Shown here piece after piece: positions 27,601 to 39,600 of a DNA stretch of 64,000 nt. How positions within the stretch are numbered: the stretch's first letter is position 1; each line of letters begins with the position of its first letter. The position numbers and the translations under genes were made by a program. The notes under the pieces are model-generated. The model was not told where the DNA came from, searched no databases, and saw only the letters and a list, made by a program, of their open reading frames with translations. The DNA comes from Streblospio benedicti (lineage: Eukaryota > Annelida > Polychaeta > Spionida > Spionidae): positions 16,668,671 through 16,732,670 of the forward strand of contig CM032668.1 in assembly GCA_019095985.1 (NCBI GenBank), read 5' to 3'.

Positions 27601-30600
27601 AGGTTCCACTGTATTTGCAATATTTATAAATACAATGTAGGTGTTGTTTCCCGACGTCAGTTGGTTAACTTAGATATTGACTATCGCAAGCATTTTAATG
27701 TTATATCCCTACAGATAACAGAGTTTGAACTGTATTTAGAATGTAATGTACAGTAGAACCTCTCTATTAGGACTACTTTTGGGACCAGTGTTCTCAGGTG
27801 GTCTCAATAGATAGTTTCTATTCTTGTCCACTCTTCTTGTAGTCCTTCTGAAAACAATCAATCACAATCATTCAAATCCTCAGTTTATTTGAGCAAGCGC
27901 TAATCATTCCTGGCTGCCCAGTCTACATCTCAACTGTCCTCTCTGAGCCTCTCGGTCACCAGGGGCTACAGCACGTTTAAAATACAGTTGAAACTCTATT
28001 ATCTGTAGGGATGTAACATTAAAATGCTTGAACGCGTTCATTGTGTTGGTAATGGCTATATACAGTCATTTCTTGAATCACAACACATTAAAATCTTACA
28101 AAAATACATTGACAGTTTCGTCAGCTGCTGCTGACATCTTCAAAATGAACGCCTGCGCATAACAGGCCCGTCAATCATCTCGACCGCCGCCTGTCATGTG
28201 CAGGCGTTCATTTTGAAGATGTCAGCAGAAGCTGACGAAACTGTCAATGTATTTTTGTAAGTTTTTAATGTGTTGTGATTCAAGAAATGACTGTATGTAA
28301 CATTAAAATGCTTGAGATCTGTCCTATATGTGCATGTGGACAATTTTCACTATATATTAAGTGAACATCTCTTGTGTATGGAGTCGGTGCATCCTAGAGA
28401 CTCGGTGTAGATGGTTAGAGTGTGTTGTGGTCACTACGCACTTTGCAGCTCAAAGTCAGGTATTGCTTGATGGTCTTATTAGAGAAATACCCATGGCTAC
28501 TCAAACCCATATAGAAAATTATCACAACAATAAAAATATCAAATCCTTCATATAATAATAAATGAAACAAAAAATAAGGAAGTTGACAAAAGTATGTTCA
28601 AACATATATCTAACTTCATCAATGATACCCATTAAAGGTTTTAATGAATCTAATTTTAAATAACTAACATTCATCTCATTAACCATCACAACAATGCATG
28701 TCGTTTCGTGAGCTTTTGTGCATGTCAAGAACACCTCGGATTTTTAATGTTGTGTAATTGACGTTAAATAAATTCTATCAAATAAGATAAAAAAATACGC
28801 ACCTTGTACAGTGGTACATTGTGGTCCCCATCACAGACCACGGTGCCGTTAGACAGCAGGACCTTGATGTAGCCCACGGCAAACGCCTTCTCTACTCGGT
28901 CCTTGGCTGGAACACACGGGCCAACATTTTGTTTGTTTTGTTTGTTTGTTTGTGTGGATACTCCGCAGCCACCAACTTGCTGATGATTATAGCAGAGGGA
29001 GGCCATGTGGTGTTGGTACATCATAGGCGCCCCTAGGATTTCTAGAAGGGGGGCCCAACCCAAACAAAAAATGCAATGCTACGCGGAATGCAACCCGGTA
29101 ACATATCAAGTTAGATTTCTTCTCCCTGGAACCTCATATTCTGAAATTCTATGGAGGGGCCCGGGCCCTCTGGGCCCCCCCCTGGGGGCGCCTATGTACA
29201 TGGACCTAAAAAGGCAGGCTAGGTAACCAACTATGCCTCGGGGGTGTGGAGGGATCACACCAACTATAGCAGAGGGAGGCCACGTGGTGTCGGTGCATGG
29301 ACAGAGGCAAGCTAGGTAGCCAACTGAGCTTCAGGGGATCACACTGGCTATTGTTTTTACGCTAGGTGAGTTCTTCTGTGTGCAGAGAGGTGACTGTCCT
29401 CTACACGGGGCACGCCTTTTAACGAAGCTTCCAAACCTCATTCAGACTATTATGTGAATGCAAATGTTTTATAGTCTATTATCCATACACTTGGCTGAGA
29501 TTACATCTTGTCATACAATATATTTTTCAACTATTCCAACATTAGTCAATTGGAGCAGTGACCACAAATTTATAGGTACCATGCTCTGCATGGGCATGAT
29601 AAAGGCTTTTGACTCTTTTAGAGTATGATTTCTCATGGTTAAATCTTGATAAATTTAAATAACTTAGGAAAAAATTTCATCAAATGGATTTAATCTATGA
29701 AATGAACCAAAATTTAAGGTGAAAAATAAATTTGTTGGTTATCTAGCAACTATTCTATGAGAAGGGTATTACACAGGGAGGCAGTATGCCTACTTTAATC
29801 TTCCTTCTAGTGATGGAAAAATTAGCAACAACGGAAATAAATGGTGACAAATTGATTAATGAACGCAACTTTCGTGAGTTATCCATATAAATTATTTTCA
29901 AGTAAATTTTCACTCATGTCAATGAGTTATACATGACATTCTTCATGCATTTTAAAACATCCATTTCTCGTAAAATCCTGAATTAAAAGGGCTGTACCAG
30001 TAATTTGCTTCAACTTGAAACACAAAAACAACACCAGGCAACTTACAGTCAGACCCTATACCCTTGATATAGTAAAAATGAAAGCTTAGCATTGTAAAAC
30101 CTGTCTTCAGCTATGTCAATTGCGAACTTGCTTCAAATGCTATAGACTACAAGAGAAGATTAGAACCATACAACAGGGCACAATGGTCTCACCTTCAGTG
30201 GACGAGCGGTGCTTGAACGTGAACTTGAGATGCGAGCCGTAGTACTCGTTGACGGGGATGTCGACTTTGACGGTCTCGAACCACTTGGGCTTGTCCTCGT
30301 GGTAGTAGATGACTGAGGCGTAGGACGACACCGCCTCGCTGCCCGTACCCTCGTAGATCACGTTCTAAACAAACAACATAAAAATGTACCCTCGTAGATC
30401 ACGTTTTGCAACATCAACCATTGTAAGACAAAATGGAGACATACCGTATTCGTTTTAATAAGTGGATAGTGCGCTTACGAAAATTAAATTTCAACCAAAA
30501 ACAAAACCACAAGAGATGTCTAATAAGCGCACCTCAACTGAACCGCGAACATTTTTTCACAAACTGCCCACAGTGGTTTTGTGATTTTTTGGATGAACCG

Positions 30601-33600
30601 CTAAAAATTTTTCACAACGCGCCCGCTGAGGTTACGTAGTTCTCGAACAATACCGGTGTGTTAGTCTTACAATATGGCGTCAGGAAAGTGAAATCTTTGA
30701 AGAAAAAGGCAAGATTTGTTTGATTTAATATGTGTAAACAGGGGGGTACGCTTAATGGAGCAGGTATGCTTATAAGAACAAATACGGTAGGTCACGGTAA
30801 TAACGTATATTGTATAAAAATCTACACTCGGTACATAGTAAAACATTCACCAGTATTATGTTGTTTATGGCAAAAAACATCATTGGAGAAAAGAGACCTG
30901 GTGGTGGGACGAACAAGTAGAAAGTGCAGTAAAAGAAAAGAGAAAAACTCTATAAAGTGTGGAAAACTGGGGGCAGCAGAGAGGCGTACAATGCTGCAAA
31001 GTGCATAGCAAGACGTGCCGTGTATGCTGCCCGAAATTCTGCCCAGAGACTCACTCTTGAGAAAGTCGACCCAAAAAGTGCTGACATCTACAAGTTGGCC
31101 AAACAGCTGAGTCGTGAAAGGCAGGGAGTTGTAGGGGAGACCTGTGAAAAATGATGATGGTGTCCTTTCAATGGATGAAGAGGCCAAGAAAGTAGCTTGG
31201 AAGCAACATTATGAACGATAGCTTAATGTTGAATTTCCTTGGAACCCAGAAGACCTCTCTGACGAACCCCCCATTGAAGGTCCCAGTGTGCAAATCACCC
31301 TAGACATGACATCCAAAGCCATTTCAAAGATGGAAATGGGTAAAGCAGCAGGTCCGTCGGGAGTAGTAGCAGAAATGCTGAAACCCGCTGGGGAGGTTGG
31401 TGTTAAGCTTGTTCGTGACTTGATTGAAGAGATCATTCGTGAAGGTTGCATTCCATCTGAGTGGGAGGAGAGCTATATAGTTAGCCTCTACAAAAACAAA
31501 AGAGATGCACTAGAGAGAGGCAATTACAGAGGGCTGAAGTTGATAGATCAAGTAATGAAAGTCCTTGAGAGAATTGCTGAACAACTGATCAGAAAGAGAA
31601 TAGTGATAGATGACATGCAGTTTGGCTTCATGCCAGGAAGGGGTAACAACAGATGCTATCTTCATCATTCGACAGGTGCAGGAGAAGTTTCTGGCAGCAA
31701 ACAAGTCCTTGTACATGTCATTTGTTGATCTTGAGAAGGCATTTGATCGGGTTCCTAGACAAGTCATATGGTGGGCCATGCGTAAGCTAGGCGTGGAAGA
31801 GTGGCTTGTTAAGCTTGTCCAGTCAATGTATGCCAATGTACGTAGTCGTTAGTGCTGCATATTGGTGACAATTTCAATATCGATTATCGGTTCAGGCCAA
31901 ACGATAGATAACCGATAGTATCGTGAGTATTTATATGTCGAAAATTAATCAAGAGCTACTTTATTTGCGTTATGATAATTATCATATATAATATCATATT
32001 ATATAAATGCATGTTGCGTCGGGTACTAGTACACACTTGCCAAAATGGCGACTGGCAAGGGAACTGATGTCAATGTGTTGAAATTTCTTGTTACTAGTAT
32101 ACACTTAAGATATTTTAGTAACATTAAAATGATGTATGCACGATCATTCCTAATGAGGTTTTACATAAAGTTATCTACTTTTCATCCCGATGACACTGCT
32201 TCTAAATGCCATTTGACAGGTTTTATATAATGAAACATGTGACAGGATCTTACAGGATCTTACATGTCATGGGTACATCAATACACAATCAATAAATAAA
32301 GTAAATACGTAAGTAAAACAACGTATGTAAGTAGACAATAGGAGATCAATAGAGATGCCGAGCAGACGATATAGAGCGATATATCGAGAGAAAACGGGAG
32401 GAGACGATAGCACGATAATATCGGGGGGAAAAGCCACTATCGTTGCATGGCGATATTGCAAGATCAAACCGATTCTCGTTTGGCGTTTCTTAAACGAGCA
32501 ATAAACCGATAGTCCGATATATCGTTGCAGTACTAGTAGTCGTGTTCGTGTCGGAGATGGATACAGTGAAGAATTTCGTGTTATTGTAGGAGTGCATCAA
32601 GGTTCAGTCCTTAGTCCTCTGCTTTTCATCATGGTCCTAGAAGCCGTCTCATGAGTTCCGCACTGGGTCCCCTTGGGAACTACTGTACGCTGATGACCTC
32701 GTCATTATGGCCAACTCTGTTGAAGAGTTATCAGATAAGGAGCACACCTGGAAGATGGGGATGGAAGCGAAGGGACTGCGTGTTAATATGGGTAAAATCA
32801 AATGTCTGGTCTCTGGGTCACACCTAGACAAATTGCTCAAAAGTGGAGAATACTCTTGTGCTGTATGCCTGCGGGGGGTAGCGAGAAACTCCATCTACTG
32901 TGGCAAATGTCTGTGCTGGGTGCACAAACGGTGTACTGGAATTGAGGGTGTTCTCAAACCTGATCCAGACTACATATGCCCACGATGCAAAGGTACCGCC
33001 AGGCCAATCGATGGCAGGCCAATCAAGGAGATCCCAGTTGGCGAACACATGTTAGAGGTTGTGACAGAGTTTTGTTACTTAGGTGACATGTTGTCCAGTG
33101 GTGGAGGCTGTGATTTAGCTGCAACTGTCATATGCAAAACTGCATGGGGCAAATTCCGTGAGCTACTGCCAGTCCTCAGCAACAGGCACATTCCTTTATC
33201 TTCGAGAGGTAGAGTGTATTCCACCTGTGTACGAAGTGCTATGCTTCATGGGTCTGAGACATGGGCAGCATCCTCTAGTACTATAAACCGCCTGAGAAGA
33301 AATGACAGAGCTATGATCCGCTGGATGTGTGGTGTGAAGCCTAATGATGATACCAGTTCAGAGAGCCTTTTGGAGAAACTGAGTATTACAGATATTGATA
33401 GTGTGCTTCTAAAGGGAGACTGAGATGGCTAGGCCATGTTGAGTGCAGTTCTGGCTGGATTAGCCAAGTAAGAAAGCTTGAGATAGAAGGAAGAAAAGGA
33501 AAGGGAAGACCAAAACAGACTTGGGATGCAGTCTTGCAGAAAGATCGTGCAAGTTTGGGCATGAGTTTGGTAGATCCAAATGACCGAAAGGCTTGGAGGG

Positions 33601-36600
33601 GACGGTTGAGATCCAGACTGGGCAGCCAGGCCACACCCTCTGAATGAGGAATAATTAGGGCCTATTTAAAATAAATTTAGGATTTGATTGATATATTGAT
33701 TGATTATGGCAGCAAGGAACACAATAGTAGAAAACAAATCAAATACTTTTGCGTTATTCCACTACAGTATTGCAATACTTTGCAAAAAAAGTTTGCATTT
33801 ATTGCATTTTTACTTGACAGAATATATTGCAACCCATGTACAAGTATTGCAAATAATATACTTTTTGTTACATATTATGTGCATTTCGTTAGTCAATTTC
33901 CTAAGTAAACATTACTTAAAAACTACTCATGATAAGACCATATTTTCCTCGGCTTCTGTCCATTTTAGTCAATAATACTTTATGCTGTATAATGAGGATT
34001 GCAATAAACAGCTTGACGTACTTCAATAAGTACCTGCTGGATTAATCTTGTAAAGTGTTTATATTCCAATATACTACAGAGTACTTTGTTTGTTTTACAA
34101 ACTGATGATGTGTGTTAACACGAAAACACAATGTGTTCTTAATAGCGTTGGTTCCATTTAATAAAATACCTCAATAACGTCCCCGTGTCCGTTGCAGACA
34201 GTGAGTGTCACTTCCACGTTCTTGTCTGACGATTTCCCGCCTTTTTTAAACTCTCCCTGACAGATGGTCACATACAGGTCGTTCCGCACGTCGTCTGCAA
34301 CACCACATTGCAATTTTCATACTAAACCAGTTATTTTCTATATTCGTACAAGCATTTTGTAGATATCAAGTGCTCTCATTTTACATGTAAACGCTAGTAA
34401 CTTCTAAAACTGCTGATGAAAATATTTTCAAAGAGAATTTTGATCTCCTTTTTATTATTTCTTTCTAAGAAGTATTTTGTATAGGATAGATCTCGTAGTA
34501 ATATACTGTTGCTGGTGTGTCTCTCAAACAACAATTATCAGTTACATAGAAGTCGTCAATGATGGACAGCAGAACACCATATATGAATGTGAATGATGTT
34601 TTTTAACAGCAAATTACATGAGGTATTTTGAGTTATTCATCTTTGAAATGTCTCGTAATCTTTATATATTGCAACCCTGACGTTGATGACTGATCTTACA
34701 TGTATTCATTCACTACATATATATTTATATTTTAATATTTCACCTCTGTATGGACTTTTATATTCTGAAATAAATGTTACGTTATGTTACCCGGCATGAT
34801 GACGTCTGTGAAGCCCATTTTCCTGCAGATGGCGGTGGGAGCGGCCACCAGATGGGGGAAAGCCGTCTGCACCTGTTTGTTTATTTATTATAGTGACATG
34901 GTATTGTACAAATATAAGATACTAATCAAATAAAACAGAATGCAAAATACCCAACCCGTCATGGGTCTATCGGTCACCTAATTACTTTAGAACTATTTAC
35001 AATTACCTATTTCATTATACATTTTATAAAACTTTACATTCATAGCAAAAAATACATTTAAAGTGAGATATGATAAATTTTGGGAACATTTTATCGTTTC
35101 CGACATTCCAAGCAATTTGAATAAAGTCAGGCAGAACTTTCCATTTTTCATAAATTAAAAATGTCAGTTTTTTCTAAGTCAGAGGAATTAACTATGTTAC
35201 GAATATGAGGTGAAATTATTAATTCTCTCCCTGCAGAATATGTTCGATAATTTACAAATACTAATTCATGGCCTCTGATGGAAGTGGCAACAATGACAGA
35301 GTCCAAATTAAGGCCATCTTCGATTGGATCATTTGTACCTGAGGTCTAGTCCTAAAATCGTAATTACATGGAGAAATTTAGAAACGTGTCACCAGATTGA
35401 ACAGCAGAGCAAAACCAGAGGTAAGTCTGCTAAAAGTGATGTCTGTCTCACTGTAGCCAGTTGCTAGGACATGATATTACTGCCACTGTAATGAGTGTAG
35501 ACAGACAACATGACAACGGCCTTTTACTAATAGAAACGAGTGCATTTTAAGAGGGCTGGTTCGAACAAGATGTTTTACAAAATGGTGAGTCTTACTTGCG
35601 GTAATTCTCCGTGTAATTTTCTAAGTGTCACCCACAGACCTTGACCCTTGGTCAGTTCTTTTGAAGAAACCACTTTCTTCAGCAGACTATCCAAATTCTC
35701 CTTTTCCCCAATCCTAGAAAAACATGAGGCTCACGTGCACATATTTCATGTGAAAATATTAAAAACTTATTAATATTTTCAATGAATCAAAACCATTAAA
35801 CTGTGTAATCGGACTGCACAACTGTGTAAAAATTTAAAATGACTTGTATAACGTCTTCTGAAAATAAGAAATCTTTTTTCGTAGAGTGAATAAACGTACT
35901 TTAAAATGTTTATTAAATATGTCATAAAGTAAGCTATTTATAATCAAAATGTATTAAGATCGACTTTGTTCATATGAAAGGATGATTTCTATTTTGAAAT
36001 AAAGCAAATGTCTTTTGAAAGAGGAAATACCCCAAACGGAGGAAACGAAAGGTATAAAAAATATTTACATTAACGTGCAGTAATATGGTACTTAATTGTA
36101 CTACGTGAAACTATTGTGCAAGTTTCTATCAAATAGAAAAATCACCATAAAGAAAAGTATCTGTAACAAGTGAAAATAAGGGAAAGACGACTATATTCAA
36201 AAATGCCTATAATGTTCATGGTAAATACTTTGATAGTCGTGTAAGTTGGTATATGCTTATAAAGTAGAACATGGTAAATGCAAGTTGTTTTACAAAACTT
36301 CTGGTATTACGTTCCCAAAACAATGCTTTGAAGCTTCAACCTCTTCTTTATCAGTATTTGTATCACCGTGCTATGTGACTGTACATTGGCAATAAGCACT
36401 GCCTAAAATATTACAAAGTACGATAACTTGAGCCTATCATGTAATGGGCTCTGACGAACACCCTGCTCATTAATAATACGGATGAAAACATGACACTTTG
36501 ACTTCAAGAATTTTACATGTATCAAAGTTTTGAAGATCACCACACATGTGTTGATTGACATTGATAGCCTCTTTATATATGTATTCTGTGCATAATACAC

Positions 36601-39600
36601 AAATTATGAATTTATATATCAAACTGTGTAAGGCATTCCCATATGCAAGAAAAAAAAAGCATTTTCTATCATGTATTTTCTACTTACAATGATTATCTAC
36701 TTTTCTTGAAAGTGCAAGACCTCAATAAGATATACACATTATCATAGTGTCCGACTACTTTGTACACCCATCCACATGCAAAAAATAAAATATACCAAAA
36801 TAAGAAAAAATAACGTTACTTTTTGTCTCTCGGTATTCTATAAGCAAAAGAAACAAAAAAACATGATCTACTAGTATACTAACATTCAGTATTATACATA
36901 ATAGCAATCTAGACAACTAACTGAATTCCTGTAAAAAAAAAGCAATGATATTTACAGCCATAAAATTCAACATACAAGTACAATAGTTATGTGAAAAGTT
37001 CAGGGAACCGTGTAAAGTTGATTTGGATTATCATTGATTTCAGTTCCACTTCACATAGCCGAAGTGAAGCTTGACACAGGCGTAATAGGGAAAAATGTTG
37101 TATCCAGGCGTGTTTGAAAGTGGTCCCGCTTCAATTCTGGGAGGAAATAAGCCATTTCCTGAGTTGCAGGAGTGAAGTGGGCATTTTTGGAGCATTTAAG
37201 ACGTTAATGTTGGAAATTCCATTTCAATCAAATCCTAAATTTATTTGGGCAGGCCCTAATTATTCCTGTGGTGATTTTTCTTCTTTTGCACTGCATTGGG
37301 GCTAAGTGTGACCAGCCGGAACTACTTTCTGCCGACTTTAAGTTGCTCTGGCCGTGGTCGAGAGCCTTTCAGGAGGGCCTAAATACTCGTTAATAATTTT
37401 AGGTGCATTTGTACTGTCATCGGCTTGCTTCTGTTTGTTTTGGGTGACAAACAAGCAGCCAACAGCCTGTCTACAGGCTTATGATTAGGTTGGACTGGGT
37501 GGTCATGCTGCTTTGGCTTGAACTGTGACGTACCACTATGGATCCATTTCAAGCTGCTCACGCCCAAAAACATATATTAAGGCATCTACTGATAGTACAG
37601 GATCATCGGGCTTTCACTTCGGCTACTTGAAATGGGGGCATAAAGCCATTTGTTGAAGTTAATGAATCGTTATTATTATCTACAATTATATATAGTGACT
37701 ATGATATAGACTTTCAGCTTGTTTCATTATAAGCTTTGATTATATATGTGTACAAACGAGATATTCAAATCAAATAATATATACTTCTATATCTTCTATT
37801 TCAGTGACAGTCAAGGAAATTTGAATTTCTATTTATCTAGTATAATCTATTATGAAAAAAACATGCCATATATTGATCATTCAAAACAAAGATTTAGCTC
37901 ATGCCATTCTTAGCAACAAAAATGTTTATTTACTTTTGGATGCAATTCAATCAATGTTTATTTACTTTTGGATGCAATTCAATTACTTAATGAGAGTATA
38001 AAAAATGATACACATTGAAAGTTCAAACAGGTCAAAAAGGAGTCAAATCACACAAACTTTTCTAATAATTTTTTTTAAGGACCACTAACAAAACTCAGCT
38101 CTTACACGAGAATGAAGCATGACTGAGAAAATACGTGACAATTTCTTTGGTACTAAAGAGTTTTTTTGAAAATCTGATATACTTGAGGATGATCTGGAAT
38201 ATACAGTGGGTGGCAGTAAATGAAGCAAGAGCAAAGAATCACCAAACGTGGTATAAAGTTACTAAGGTTTGTCAGGTTGAACAATCCGCAATGGAAGAGT
38301 AAGAAACACCTTGTAATCTTTCTGAGAAGTGCATCCAACGAGTCTTTATCACCACATCTAGCACAGAAAAACAGACAAAACATTGCAGTTTTTAACTCCT
38401 CAATTCTTTATGGCTTTTTTAACCAACTAGAGAATCAGCATTTTTCTCGCTTCTTTTCATTGATTTACTTTTCCACATTTCCAATGTTTGTAGATAAACT
38501 ATTCATTGAAATATCATCAATGCTGATAGTTTTTAGTATTTGTCATGCATTTTTTATCAATAAATAGAAAATTCAAATCAGAAAAAAAAAAATAAATAAA
38601 AAAAAAATACAGTAAAGTAAAGCACAAACTCAATTACTAACATTTTACAGGTGACTGAAAAAAAATCAACTTAAAACAAATCAAATTATTTGATAATATG
38701 CACTAATGGTGCAGACGCCATCTTGAATCCAGAACGAGGTAAATTACTGAGTAACCACGGCAAAGTTCACAAACTGGGCGTTATATGTGAAGGTTTATGA
38801 ACAAAACGCTGCATTTTGAGAGCCTTGTGACCTACGCAAAATGTTCGAAGACATTTTTCAGTAATTGGGACGGAAAGTGAGATGTGAAAAAGCATGTGGA
38901 GTGAAAAACGTAACATTATAGAAATATCCTCACTGTTGGACCGGCAGGCAGATCTCTTTGTCCCCCTCCATTTCAATGTTCCCTTTTATCACATCAGTCA
39001 CATCCAGAACTGAAGACAGAACATCAAAGAGCAATAAAAACTATGTTCACTACAGTATTGATAATATTGTATGTATTAAGTAAGTGGCAGTAGGTAAACT
39101 ATTATGTTTGATTGTCTTTCCTTACCGCTGAGTTATATTTTCAAGAAACAATAAAGAATTTTTATAATTTCTATTTAATGCTTTCATCTCCATACATATA
39201 GACAGCCTCTCAATTTCAATTAACTCAGTGGTAAGAAAAGACAATTAAACATAATATGTATATTCACTACGAAATTTCTTTCCTAAATACAAATTACATA
39301 TTGCACTATTTCAAATATTGACATTTACTGTGACCAGGGATAAGATATTATTAATTTACTCCTGCTATCAATTATTTGGTAATCGAATTCTACAGCAGGA
39401 TAATTTTAAAAGAAAACTTTGCCCAGGAAATTTGCAACGCAAAGGAAAAGAAAATACTTTAATACCTGCAACTCCAAACGGCCTTTTGAGTTTAAGGGTG
39501 TCTTTGTGTTTCTTGTCATTTCTCTCACTGTGGTTGACTTCCATGCCACCGATACGGATTATTTCACAAACAATGTACACTTTTTCTCTCTCTGTGTCTC

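Larger units (their letters stand above)
30880..33690 (+). mobile_element. non-LTR retrotransposon (LINE), 5'-truncated and broken
   Basis: The plus-strand reverse transcriptase is recognisable: KMEMGKAAGPSGVVAEML, QFGFMPGRG, FVDLEKAFDRVPRQVIWWAM, VHQGSVLSPLLF, and YADD at 32686-32697. A zinc finger follows, then the thumb and the C-terminal RRNDRAMIRWMCGV and RLRWLGHV. No endonuclease domain remains. Breaks: frameshifts near 30942, 31141, 31640 and 33413, stops near 31218 and 32650, and a hAT insertion. It ends in an ATTGATT repeat, as RTE-like elements do. The clade is not certain. Confidence 0.92.
35714..38933. other. 3.2-kb intron between DOCK1 exons 12 and 13
   Basis: Mostly plain AT-rich sequence. 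Inverted TAGCCGAAGTGAA motifs at about 37058 and 37613 may bound a diverged element. A LINE tail lies at 37224-37266, and a 32-bp unit is repeated twice at 37921-37985. No exon seen. Confidence 0.6.
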
